Source: Clostridia bacterium (GTDB lineage Bacteria; Bacillota; Clostridia; Oscillospirales; Butyricicoccaceae). From it: a DNA stretch of 16,738 nt. Under the pieces are notes generated by a model. That model was given only the letters and a program-made list of their open reading frames with translations, made no database searches and was not told where the DNA came from. Position 1 is the first letter of the stretch; every line of letters begins with the position of its first letter. The translations under genes were made by a program, and so were the position numbers. This document shows positions 5,422 to 13,523 of the stretch, piece after piece. The stretch spans positions 1 through 16,738 of the forward strand of contig JAFYNW010000227.1 in the NCBI GenBank assembly GCA_017547995.1. Direction: 5' to 3'.

Positions 5422-6942
5422 ATGAAAAATCTTGGCAAAGCCATCAGCTCGGTCATGGTCATAACCCTGATATGCAGAGCGCTGGCGCTCGTTTCAAATC
5501 AGTTTTATATTTCATATTTCGGCGCGTCCGATACACAGCTCAATATCTATTCCTATGCCGTTTCGGTGCCTAACATCATCTTCAATTCTCTCGGCACAGC
5601 AATCTCAACGGTAGTCATCCCGATTTTCGCCGCCCTTATGGCAGAGAAAAAGAAGGGAGAGGCCGATAAGTTTGCCTCCAACGTGCTGACCATCTTTGGC
5701 TCAATCATCCTCGGTCTTATCGCAATCGGTATGTGCCTCGCGCCAATTCTGCCAAAGTTTACCGACTTCAATTCGGGCGCAAACTATGATTTCACAGTCA
5801 AGGCTCTTATGATAATCATGCCGGTCATGCTTTTCTACGGTATCAGTTACGTATTCCAGGGTATTCTGCAGTCCCTCGGCAGCTTTTCCATCGTGGCGGC
5901 AGTGTCATTGCCATCAAGCCTTATCATCATCGCCTACGTTGCTCTTTTTGCCGATAAATACGGCGTCACAGGCCTCTTGTGGGCAACCTTCCTCGGCTTA
6001 TTCATGCAGGCAGCCATCCTCATTCCGCCTGCAATAAAGAAGGGCTTCAAGTTTACCTTAGGCTTCGACCTTAAAAATCCACACATCAGACAGGCATTCT
6101 CCCTTATCGGTCCTGTCCTTCTCGGCTCGGGTGCATTCCAGATAAATATGTTTTATAACGTCACCCTGATTGCCAACTTTGAAAATACAGTAACTCTGCT
6201 TACCTTCGTGCAGAATCTCGTCCTCAATACAGTACTCGCCGTCGTATATTCTGTCACAGCGGTGCTTTATCCGAAGATGACGACAGAGCTTGCCGAAGGC
6301 AACAGAGAAGGCTATAAAAATACCCTTACGGGCGGCATCAATTCCTTCGTATTCCTCTTCCTGCCTGCAACAGTTGGCATGGTGCTTGTGCGTAATCCTC
6401 TCCTCAACCTCATCTCAGGCTACGGCAAGATGACGGCGCAGGATATCGACACAGCAGGTATTATCCTCGCCCTCTATTCGTGTGCATTCGTTTCAATCGC
6501 TCTCAAAGAGCTTCTCGACAGAGCGTTTTTTGCCGGCAAGGACACAAAAATCCCTGCCGTTTGCGGCTTTATCACCATCATCACCAACGTGATTTTCAGC
6601 CAGATTGCCATCCGCTTCATCGGGGCATACGGCGTGCCGCTTTCGTATACACTTTCATCCTTCAGCGCCTGCGGTTTCCTGCTCGTCAAAATGCGCGGAA
6701 AAATCGGCACTTACGGCAAGGAAAGTGTGAAAAATCTCGCAGTATCGGTCATTTCGGCATCCCTTATGGGTGTTGCTGTATGGCTTACAAATAATATGAT
6801 GCCATCTTTAGGCGGCATCATCGGCAGAGTCATCGCCCTCGGTGTGCCGGTAATGGCTGGCGTCATCGTCTATGGCATCTGCTCAATCGTCTTTAGGAAT
6901 CCTGTGGCAATGAGTGTCATCGGCAAACTGAAAAGGAGATAA
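5422..6942 (+). CDS. MurJ/MviN-family lipid-linked glycan flippase-like protein
   Basis: A 506-aa polytopic membrane protein with about 13-14 hydrophobic helices. Length and layout are those of MurJ/MviN, the lipid II flippase of the MOP superfamily. Family landmarks include YFGAS near residue 32, a VPNIIFNSLGTAIST segment (helix 2), VIPIFAAL, and a later LYPKMT motif. By eye against remembered E. coli MurJ, R19 matches essential R18. The positions of R24, R52 and R270 appear to be Ser, Phe/Asn and Gln/Asn, so the charged cavity seems reduced. It heads a unit with a glycosyltransferase, an O-antigen ligase-like protein and a sugar epimerase, and its stop is 2 nt before the next ATG. It may flip a dedicated exopolysaccharide precursor rather than lipid II. 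The family is confident; substrate and orthology to MurJ are not. Confidence 0.82.
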   Translation: MKNLGKAISSVMVITLICRALALVSNQFYISYFGASDTQLNIYSYAVSVPNIIFNSLGTAISTVVIPIFAALMAEKKKGEADKFASNVLTIFGSIILGLIAIGMCLAPILPKFTDFNSGANYDFTVKALMIIMPVMLFYGISYVFQGILQSLGSFSIVAAVSLPSSLIIIAYVALFADKYGVTGLLWATFLGLFMQAAILIPPAIKKGFKFTLGFDLKNPHIRQAFSLIGPVLLGSGAFQINMFYNVTLIANFENTVTLLTFVQNLVLNTVLAVVYSVTAVLYPKMTTELAEGNREGYKNTLTGGINSFVFLFLPATVGMVLVRNPLLNLISGYGKMTAQDIDTAGIILALYSCAFVSIALKELLDRAFFAGKDTKIPAVCGFITIITNVIFSQIAIRFIGAYGVPLSYTLSSFSACGFLLVKMRGKIGTYGKESVKNLAVSVISASLMGVAVWLTNNMMPSLGGIIGRVIALGVPVMAGVIVYGICSIVFRNPVAMSVIGKLKRR

Positions 6943-6944
6943 AA

Positions 6945-8009
6945 ATGAGAATAGCATATCTTATCAACTACGCCGGCGCAGGCGGCACTGAGAAATATGT
7001 CAAGATAATGTCTCAGGCGGCAAGGGAAGCCGGTCACGAAGTCATCTTCATCTATAACGAAGCGGGCGCGCTCACAGAATATATGAAGAATGAAGGCGTC
7101 AAGTCCTACACTCTTGAAATGAAGAGTCCATTCGATATCAAGGCGGCAAAGGCTCTCGCGGAAATCACAAGGAATGAGAAAATCGACCTTGTCCACGTCC
7201 AGTTTCCACGAGAAAACTACATCGCCATTCTTTCAAAATTATGGTATAACGTCAAGGTCATCTTCACCTGTCATCTGCTCTATGAGCCAAATATCCTCTG
7301 GCGCGTGACCAACAGCGTTATGACACGCTTTGACAAAAACGTCATCGCAGTGTGCACACCTGTCAAGAATCTTCTTGTGAAAAACGGCATCAGCAAAAAT
7401 AAAATCACAGTGGTCTACAACGGCATCGTGCCGCAGAATAAACGTACAAGCGAGACCGACATCCGCAAGGAGCACGGCCTTACAAGCGAAGACTTCCTCT
7501 GCGTGTTATTGGGCAGATACACAGCCGAAAAGGGCATCGACTTCCTGGTCGACGCTTTCGAAAAGCTGAGAGGCAAGGCAAAGTGCATCATCCTCGGTGA
7601 AGGCCCTCTCTTTGACGATATCAAGGCTAAAATCGAGGAAAAGGAGCTGACTGATACAGTAATTCAGGCAGGCTACCGCACAAACGTCTTCGATTATCTG
7701 CTTTCTGCCGACGTTTCCCTCAATTCATCCAACAGCGAAGCCTTCAGCTTTGCAATCCTCGAGGGTATGGCGGCATCGCTTCCTACTGTTGCAACAGACG
7801 TAGGCGGCAACGGTGAAATGCTCAAGGGCTTCGAGCCTTGTGGTGAAATCGTGCCGTATGGCGATGCAGATGCATTCGCAGATGCAGTCGACGTGCTGAT
7901 GAGCGATTCTGCAACCTATGATAAATACGCGAAAAACGCGCTTTATAACCTCAATAACCATTTCCATCTGGATATAATGATTAAAAAGACACTTGAAATG
8001 TACAATTAA
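6945..8009 (+). CDS. Glycosyltransferase family 4 (GT-B fold)
   Basis: A 354-aa cytoplasmic or membrane-associated glycosyltransferase. The N-terminal half shows the acceptor-side glycine motif AGAGGTEKYV (10-19). The C-terminal GT-B half begins with LLGRYTAEKGIDFLVDAF (188-205). The donor-binding E-x7-E pair is E265 and E273 in SEAFSFAILEGMA. This is the GT4 pattern of retaining transferases that use nucleotide-sugars, common in capsule and exopolysaccharide clusters. The ribosome binding site AGGAG is inside the end of the flippase gene. Its position between a flippase and a polymerase/ligase suggests that it builds the lipid-linked repeat unit. The donor may be UDP-HexNAc, given the epimerase downstream, but this is a guess. 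Confidence 0.92.
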   Translation: MRIAYLINYAGAGGTEKYVKIMSQAAREAGHEVIFIYNEAGALTEYMKNEGVKSYTLEMKSPFDIKAAKALAEITRNEKIDLVHVQFPRENYIAILSKLWYNVKVIFTCHLLYEPNILWRVTNSVMTRFDKNVIAVCTPVKNLLVKNGISKNKITVVYNGIVPQNKRTSETDIRKEHGLTSEDFLCVLLGRYTAEKGIDFLVDAFEKLRGKAKCIILGEGPLFDDIKAKIEEKELTDTVIQAGYRTNVFDYLLSADVSLNSSNSEAFSFAILEGMAASLPTVATDVGGNGEMLKGFEPCGEIVPYGDADAFADAVDVLMSDSATYDKYAKNALYNLNNHFHLDIMIKKTLEMYN

Positions 8010-8021
8010 GGAGAATTAAAA

Positions 8022-8504
8022 ATGAACAAGAAAATTTTCGGTAAGCTCAACTGGGTTGACCTCATCATCATCGTCGCAGTTATCGCAGCGGCAGCAATCG
8101 TAGGCTATAAGATGTTCCTCAAGCCAACAGCAGCAGTTTCCACAGACACGTCCACAAAGATGGAGCTCACATTCTTCGTTGAAGAATCCCCTGAATACGC
8201 AGCTTCCCTCGTGCAGGTAGGCGACAGAGTTTACGACGAAACAATGAACTGTGTTCTCGGCACAGTAACGTCCGTTGAACTCGGCGAAAGCTATTCCTTC
8301 GGCACAAACTCCGACGGTATCATCGTACGCTCTGGTAAGCCTGGCTACAACAGCGTAAAGATTACAAGTGAAGTAAACGCAACAGAATATGAAAACGGCG
8401 TTATGGTCGGCGTAACAAAGTACGGCGTTGGTCATACCTTCACATTCTATGCAGGCAAGGCTAAGCTCTATGGCAAGCTTGCAGGTATTGGCGGTGCAAA
8501 CTAA
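8022..8504 (+). CDS. DUF4330 family membrane-anchored protein
   Basis: A 160-aa protein with a short cytoplasmic start (FGKLNWVD, residues 6-13), one membrane helix at about residues 12-30, and an extracytoplasmic beta-rich domain of 130 residues containing VGDRVYDE and GTVTSVE. This is the layout of DUF4330, a family of unknown function often annotated in clostridial surface-polysaccharide loci. It has a good ribosome binding site (AGGAG, 9 nt before ATG) and lies 12 nt after the glycosyltransferase gene. Its stop overlaps the next start as TAATG (8502-8506), so translation is probably coupled to the O-antigen ligase-like protein. That coupling suggests an accessory role in polymerisation or export, which is inference. 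The codon choice is rather regular (GCA, GTA, TCC) and nothing looks broken. Confidence 0.85.
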   Translation: MNKKIFGKLNWVDLIIIVAVIAAAAIVGYKMFLKPTAAVSTDTSTKMELTFFVEESPEYAASLVQVGDRVYDETMNCVLGTVTSVELGESYSFGTNSDGIIVRSGKPGYNSVKITSEVNATEYENGVMVGVTKYGVGHTFTFYAGKAKLYGKLAGIGGAN

Positions 8505-9904
8505 TGAAAAACAGCTATTTTCTTGGACTGCTCTCCAAGGACAGTAAGCTGCAGAAACTCTTTGAAAACAGCCTTCTTTACAGCATTTTCTCTGTAATCG
8601 TCGCATGGTGTATGAAAATTGCCCGTACGATTTTCAGAAAAATGGGCGGCTACGACAGTATGTTCTATAAGCTCATTCTCAAGCCGCTGTTTAAGCATTT
8701 TCACAGAGTGCTCGGTCTTTTCCTCATCGTTATGATAATCACGCCGCACCATTACTGGCAGAACAGCTATGCTCTCCTCGGTGCATTCGGTCTTTTCGCC
8801 CTCTTTATCTTAAAGGTAATCCTCGAGCGTGATGCAAAGTTCAAATCCATTCCGCTTCCTGTCTGCCTTTTCGTACTGGCAGTCATGGTCGGTGTGCTGG
8901 TCAGCCCTGACAAGGGCTCCTCGGTGAGAAACGCCCTCTTCTATTTCACAGCAATCATCCTGTCCCTCGACGTTATGAATGCAGCCGACACCAACGATAA
9001 GCTCCGCGAGCTTATGTGGTGCCTCTGGTTTGGTCTTATGATGACAAGCCTCTATGCCGTATATCAGGGCATCGTAGGCGTCGAAGTTGACCAGTCCCTC
9101 ACAGATACAACTCTCAACGCAGGTATGCCGGGCAGAGTTTACAGTACATTCGAAAACCCTAACAACTATGCAGAGCTCATCGTAATGCTTCTGCCATTCA
9201 CAGCGGCTCTTGCATTCATCACAAAGAATAAGTGGCTCAAGCTGGGTCTTTTCGCATCGATGGCCCTTCCACTTGCAGCAATCGCGCTGACACTCTCCCG
9301 CTCGGGCTGGCTTGCCCTCGGCGGTGCAATCGTGGTATTCATTCTTGTGTACAAGCCTGTGCTTATCATTCCTATGGTGGCTCTCGGCCTTGTGGCAATT
9401 CCGTTTTTGCCTGACACAATCATCCGACGTGCTTCCACAATCGGCTCGATGAACGACTCATCAAATAAATACCGCATCTATATCTGGGAAGGCTCTATGA
9501 AGATTATCCGTGATTACGGTGTTACAGGCATAGGCCTCGGCCCTGACAATTTCGGCATTATCTATCCTTCCTATGCAAATCTTCTTGCCATCAACGCAAG
9601 ACATTCCCATATGCTCTATATGCAGGCAATCATCGAAATGGGCATTTTAGGCTTTGTTTCCGTCATGTGGACAGTGCTTGGCACAATGAAGGAAACGTGG
9701 GCGGCGCTTAAAAAGAAGTGGTCCCAGCCAATCCACAAGTTTACAGGCTATGCCCTCATCTCTGCAATGTGCGGTATGGGTGCTATGGCATTCGTCGAAT
9801 ATATCTGGTATTATCCAAGAGTGCTTTTCGTATTCTTCACAGTACTCGGTTTAGGCTTTGCCACAGTTAATTTAGTAAAAAAAGAGGAAAATCACGATGA
9901 ATAG
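8504..9904 (+). CDS. O-antigen ligase/polymerase family protein (Wzy_C domain)
   Basis: A 466-aa polytopic membrane protein with about 11-12 helices. After a basic, amphipathic first 65 residues come helices from about residue 68. The Wzy_C/WaaL core shows LTLSRSGWLAL (262-272), a long extracytoplasmic stretch including RIYIWEGSMKII (324-335) and GIGLGPDNFG (342-351), and the family histidine region ARHSHMLYMQAIIEMGILG (365-383). Proteins of this class polymerise or ligate lipid-linked oligosaccharides on the outer face of the membrane. In a monoderm they would act in exopolysaccharide, capsule or wall-glycan assembly. The start overlaps the DUF4330 stop by one base and the stop overlaps the epimerase start by 8 nt. 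Whether it is a polymerase or a ligase cannot be decided from sequence. Confidence 0.9.
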   Translation: MKNSYFLGLLSKDSKLQKLFENSLLYSIFSVIVAWCMKIARTIFRKMGGYDSMFYKLILKPLFKHFHRVLGLFLIVMIITPHHYWQNSYALLGAFGLFALFILKVILERDAKFKSIPLPVCLFVLAVMVGVLVSPDKGSSVRNALFYFTAIILSLDVMNAADTNDKLRELMWCLWFGLMMTSLYAVYQGIVGVEVDQSLTDTTLNAGMPGRVYSTFENPNNYAELIVMLLPFTAALAFITKNKWLKLGLFASMALPLAAIALTLSRSGWLALGGAIVVFILVYKPVLIIPMVALGLVAIPFLPDTIIRRASTIGSMNDSSNKYRIYIWEGSMKIIRDYGVTGIGLGPDNFGIIYPSYANLLAINARHSHMLYMQAIIEMGILGFVSVMWTVLGTMKETWAALKKKWSQPIHKFTGYALISAMCGMGAMAFVEYIWYYPRVLFVFFTVLGLGFATVNLVKKEENHDE

Positions 9905-10868
9905 TGATATTACGTTTGAAAAAGGCTCCCGCTTTTTAGTCACAGGCGGTGCAGGCTTTATCGGCAGCAATATAGTTGAAAAGCTTCTTGAGATGGGATA
10001 TTTCGTCCGCGTCCTCGATAATCTTTCCACAGGCAAGATGGCAAATATCGAAGCCTTTATGGAAAACAGCAATTTCGAGTTTATGAAGGGCGATATCCGC
10101 AAGCTTGACGACTGCACAAAGGCTGTGGAAAATATCGACTACGTGCTTCATCAGGCGGCTTGGGGCTCTGTCCCTCGCTCTATCGAGGAGCCGCTCGATT
10201 ACAATGAAAACAATATTACAGGCACGCTCAATATGATGGAGGCATCACGCAACGCAAAGGTTAAGTCCTTCGTCTATGCATCATCCGCGTCCGTCTATGG
10301 CGACGATGCCCTTCCTGTCAAGGTTGAGGAAAGCATCGGCAAGATGCTCTCCCCTTATGCATTCACAAAACTTGCCTGCGAGCATTACGGCTCACTTTAT
10401 GCATCCCTCTACGGTCTCAATACAGTCGGCCTTCGTTATTTCAACGTTTTCGGCAAGAATCAGGACCCAATGGGCGCGTATGCCTCTGTAATTCCTAAGT
10501 TTATCAAGGAAATCATCAAGGGTGAAAGCGTCACAATCGATGGCGACGGCGGTCAGACACGCGACTTCGTCCATATCGAAAACGTCGTGCAGGCAAACCT
10601 TCGCGCCGCCCTCTATGGCGAAAAGGCGAAGGGTATGGTTTTCAACGTTGCTTACGGTGACACAGTAACTCTCCTTGAGTTTTATAACGAGCTTAACAGA
10701 CTTCTCGGCAAGGACGTTAAGCCAAACTTCGGCCCTGTCCGTCCGGGCGACATCCGCCACAGCAGTGCCGACACAAAGAAGATAAGAGAAGTCCTTGGCT
10801 ATGCCCCTGAGGTTTCCTTCCTCGATGGCCTTGCCAAGACAATCGAATGGTATAAAAACAATTTGTAA
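9897..10868 (+). CDS. NAD-dependent epimerase, WbpP-like UDP-HexNAc 4-epimerase
   Basis: A 323-aa extended SDR enzyme predicted to interconvert UDP-GlcNAc and UDP-GalNAc (or the uronic forms) through a 4-keto intermediate. The NAD motif TGGAGFIG is at residues 16-23. The catalytic residues are S130 in YASSASVYG, Y154 and K158 (YAFTK). The stretches HQAAWGSVPRSI (85-96), GLRYFNVFGKNQDPMGAYA (178-196) and DGDGGQTRDFVHIENVVQAN (215-234) are close to the WbpP/UDP-GlcNAc 4-epimerase group rather than to galactose-only GalE. The ribosome binding site GAGGAAA is inside the end of the upstream gene, with an 8-nt overlap. It supplies an activated amino sugar to the glycosyltransferase of the same unit. 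Substrate choice between acetylated and plain sugars is by resemblance only. Confidence 0.92.
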   Translation: MNSDITFEKGSRFLVTGGAGFIGSNIVEKLLEMGYFVRVLDNLSTGKMANIEAFMENSNFEFMKGDIRKLDDCTKAVENIDYVLHQAAWGSVPRSIEEPLDYNENNITGTLNMMEASRNAKVKSFVYASSASVYGDDALPVKVEESIGKMLSPYAFTKLACEHYGSLYASLYGLNTVGLRYFNVFGKNQDPMGAYASVIPKFIKEIIKGESVTIDGDGGQTRDFVHIENVVQANLRAALYGEKAKGMVFNVAYGDTVTLLEFYNELNRLLGKDVKPNFGPVRPGDIRHSSADTKKIREVLGYAPEVSFLDGLAKTIEWYKNNL

Positions 10869-10880
10869 AGTGAGGTAAGG

Positions 10881-12659
10881 ATGGAAAATAACGGATTTTT
10901 GCCTATAAACAAAAAAGAAATGACCGACCTCGGGTGGTATTATTACGACTTCCTCCTCATCACAGGTGATGCATACGTCGACCATCCTTCCTTTGGTGCG
11001 GCCGTAATCTCCCGTGTCCTTGAAAGCAAGGGCTTCCGCGTTGCAATTCTCTCTCAGCCACAGAATAAGACAGACCTTGAAAAGATGGGCAAGCCTCGTC
11101 TTGCAACACTCATCACAGCGGGTAACATCGACTCTATGGTTGCTCATTATTCCGTCGCAAAGAAGCGCAGAGCAAAGGACAGCTATACAGCAGGCGGCAA
11201 GGCGGGCAAGCGCCCTGATATGGCGACTGTTGTCTATACAGGCTATTCCCGCGAAGCTTTTGGTGACACACCTGTAATCCTCGGCGGTATCGAAGCATCC
11301 CTGCGCCGTTTCGCTCACTATGACTACTGGAAGGACGAAGTGCTTCCTTCAATCCTCGTCCAGTCGGGTGCAGACATGCTCTGCTTCGGTATGAGTGAAA
11401 CCTCCATCGTCGAAATCGCAAACCGTCTCAAGCGCAAGAAGAAGCCTTGCGATATGACAGACATCCGCGGCACAGCATTCCTGACTGAAGCGCCACCGAC
11501 AGGCGACGACGTGGTTGTAGTGCCATCATTTGATAAAATCATCGCTGAAAAGCGTCAGTACGCAAAGTTTGCCAATATGGTCCAGCAGGAGCAGGACCAC
11601 GTGAGAGGCCATATCATCGTGCAGGAGCAGGAAGAAGGGCTCTTCCTCGTTCAGCAGAAGCCTTCCATTCCGCTCGAAACAGAGGAGCTTGACAAGGTCT
11701 ACGCTCTGCCGTATATGCGCTACTATCATCCTTCCTACGAAGAACGCGGCGGTGTTGCCGCTATCGAGGAGGTTGAACATTCCATCATCCATAACCGCGG
11801 CTGCTTCGGCTCGTGTAATTTCTGCGCCCTCGCTCTCCATCAGGGCAGATACGTAACCTCCCGTTCACATGAATCTGTGCTTGAAGAAGCACATAAAATC
11901 GTCAATGGCCCTCGTTTCAAGGGTTATATCCACGACGTCGGCGGCCCTACAGCCAACTTCCGCCGTCCTGCCTGCAAGAAGCAGAAAAAGGTCGGCACCT
12001 GCAAGGACAGACAGTGTCTCTATCCTACACCATGTCCTAACCTCGATGCAGACGAAGGTGATTACCTCAAGCTTCTGACAGAAATCCGCGAAATCAAGGG
12101 CGTCAAGAAGGTGTTCGTCCGCTCCGGTATCCGCTTTGACTATATGCTTGCAGACAAGAAGAGCCAGTTCTTCTCCGAGCTTGTAAAGCATCACATTTCC
12201 GGTCAGCTCAAGGTTGCTCCTGAGCATATCAGCCCTAACGTGCTTTACTATATGGGCAAGCCAAACGTGGAAACCTATGAAAAGTTCTGCGAGCAGTATA
12301 AGAAGCTCAATGAAAAGCACGGCAAGAATCAGTTCCTCGTGCCATATCTTATGTCGTCCCATCCTGGCTCTGACCTTAAGGATGCCATCACTCTGGCTCT
12401 CTACCTCAAGAAGAATAAGGTTGTGCCTGAGCAGGTGCAGGACTTCTATCCGACACCGGGCACACTTTCCACTGCAATGTACTATACAGGCTTTGACCCA
12501 CGCACAATGAAGCCTGTCTTCGTTGAAAAGAGTGCGGAAGGCAAGGCTATGCAGAGAGCCCTCCTTCAGCCACGCAACCCTAAAAACCGTGCCCTTGTTG
12601 TCAAGGCACTCAAGAAGGCAAAGAGAGAAGACCTCATCGGAAAGGGTGGACTTCTTTAA
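10881..12659 (+). CDS. YgiQ family radical SAM protein
   Basis: A 592-aa protein predicted to bind a radical-SAM [4Fe-4S] cluster through C308, C312 and C315 (GCFGSCNFC, the CxxxCxxC motif). The N-terminal 300 residues form the YgiQ-specific domain, with TAGNIDSMVAHYS (79-91), VILGGIEASLRRFAHYDYW (132-150) and a MSETS patch. A cysteine-rich insertion around residues 365-395 (CKDRQCLYPTPCP) is also characteristic. The C-terminal part has KVAPEHIS and MSSHPGSD. The function of YgiQ/UPF0313 proteins is not known. It follows the epimerase by 12 nt and ends in a TAATG overlap with the QueG-like gene. It is likely co-transcribed with the glycan genes, though I see no functional link. The length is on the short side but complete. 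Confidence 0.95.
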   Translation: MENNGFLPINKKEMTDLGWYYYDFLLITGDAYVDHPSFGAAVISRVLESKGFRVAILSQPQNKTDLEKMGKPRLATLITAGNIDSMVAHYSVAKKRRAKDSYTAGGKAGKRPDMATVVYTGYSREAFGDTPVILGGIEASLRRFAHYDYWKDEVLPSILVQSGADMLCFGMSETSIVEIANRLKRKKKPCDMTDIRGTAFLTEAPPTGDDVVVVPSFDKIIAEKRQYAKFANMVQQEQDHVRGHIIVQEQEEGLFLVQQKPSIPLETEELDKVYALPYMRYYHPSYEERGGVAAIEEVEHSIIHNRGCFGSCNFCALALHQGRYVTSRSHESVLEEAHKIVNGPRFKGYIHDVGGPTANFRRPACKKQKKVGTCKDRQCLYPTPCPNLDADEGDYLKLLTEIREIKGVKKVFVRSGIRFDYMLADKKSQFFSELVKHHISGQLKVAPEHISPNVLYYMGKPNVETYEKFCEQYKKLNEKHGKNQFLVPYLMSSHPGSDLKDAITLALYLKKNKVVPEQVQDFYPTPGTLSTAMYYTGFDPRTMKPVFVEKSAEGKAMQRALLQPRNPKNRALVVKALKKAKREDLIGKGGLL

Positions 12660-13396
12660 TGAAGCCTTGGGAAATCGTTAAAAAATACGGCGCAAGCGAT
12701 TCGTATATGACAGACGGATTCATCTGCGCCGTTTTCCCATATCTGCCCGAAAAGCCAAGCGAGGGCAATATTTCCCTCTATGCCAGAGGGCAGGACTATC
12801 ATATATGGGTAAAGCAAAGCTTAAACAAGGCTGTGGAAGAATTGCAGGCGCAGTATCCCGACAATTCCTTCAAGGCCTATACCGATACCTCACCTCACGA
12901 TGAGGTGATGATTGCGTATAAATGCGGCCTCGGTGCGCTGGGCAAAAACCGTCTGCTCATAACAGACGATTACGGCTCCTACGTTTTCATCGGCATCATC
13001 GAAACCGACCTTGAAAATACCGCACAGCCACGCGAAATGCGTCATTGCATCGGCTGTAATGCCTGCATCAAGGCTTGTCCGGGGTGTGCCATCAGCGAAA
13101 ATGGGGTGGACAATAAAAAATGCCTTTCGGATATCACACAAAGACGAAGCGATTTGAGTGAAGATGAAAGCGAAATGGTGAAAAATCACAGCCTTATCTG
13201 GGGCTGCGATACCTGTCAGCTTGTCTGTCCGATGAATAAGGGGGCAAAGCACAGCGAGGTGCAGGAAATTATTCACACACTTACTCCACAGGATGTGGAT
13301 ATTTCCGACAAGCAATTCCGCAAAAAATACGCCGACTTCGCCTTCTCCTTCCGCGGAGTCAAACCCCTCAAAAGAAACCTCGAACTGAAGAAATAA
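12659..13396 (+). CDS. Short epoxyqueuosine reductase (QueG)-like double [4Fe-4S] protein
   Basis: A 245-aa protein related to QueG, the cobalamin-dependent reductase that makes queuosine in tRNA. Matching parts are LYARGQDYH (40-48), TDTSPHDEV (75-83, D76 or D81 near the QueG catalytic Asp), AYKCGLGALGKNRLLI (86-101), GSYVFIG, CIGCNACIKACPGCAI (130-145), KKCLSDIT (153-160) and GCDTCQLVCPMN (182-193). The nine cysteines include the eight expected to bind two [4Fe-4S] clusters. Canonical QueG is about 310-380 aa. Here the N-terminal segment is about 50 residues shorter and the C-terminal HEAT-like extension is absent. It could be a minimal QueG or a related reductase of unknown substrate. It is coupled to the radical SAM gene (TAATG) and followed by a shared terminator. 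Confidence 0.82.
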   Translation: MKPWEIVKKYGASDSYMTDGFICAVFPYLPEKPSEGNISLYARGQDYHIWVKQSLNKAVEELQAQYPDNSFKAYTDTSPHDEVMIAYKCGLGALGKNRLLITDDYGSYVFIGIIETDLENTAQPREMRHCIGCNACIKACPGCAISENGVDNKKCLSDITQRRSDLSEDESEMVKNHSLIWGCDTCQLVCPMNKGAKHSEVQEIIHTLTPQDVDISDKQFRKKYADFAFSFRGVKPLKRNLELKK

Positions 13397-13429
13397 ATCT
13401 GCTTTGACAATGTCATTCTGAACGAACAC

Positions 13430-13479
13430 GTAGGGGACATTCACGAATGTCCCGCGGACAAATCGTGATTTGTCCCTAC
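13430..13479. repeat. 50-bp nested palindrome, second copy
   Basis: Outer arms GTAGGG (13430-13435) and CCCTAC (13474-13479) enclose hairpins GGGACATTCACGAATGTCCC (13434-13453) and GGACAAATCGTGATTTGTCC (13456-13475), again separated by GC. The stems differ from the copy at 4278-4327, yet base pairing, total length, the GC spacer and the TCACGA/TCGTGA loops are preserved. A TGTCATTCTGA fragment (13411-13421) precedes it. Confidence 0.85.
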
Positions 13480-13492
13480 ATTACCACATCAA

Positions 13493-13520
13493 AAAAGACA
13501 CCCCATACGGAGTGTCTTTT
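13493..13520. terminator. Bidirectional intrinsic terminator between convergent units
   Basis: AAAAGACAC (13493-13501) and GTGTCTTTT (13512-13520) form a 9-bp stem, with CC/GG pairing inside after one mismatch and an ATAC loop. A- and T-rich flanks on both sides allow termination of the plus-strand glycan unit and the minus-strand hydrolase unit. Confidence 0.88.
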
Positions 13521-13523
13521 CTT

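Noticed and set aside
10392..11318. A 308-codon minus-strand frame
   Set aside because: It spans the junction of the epimerase and radical SAM genes in antisense and has no recognisable domain or start signal.
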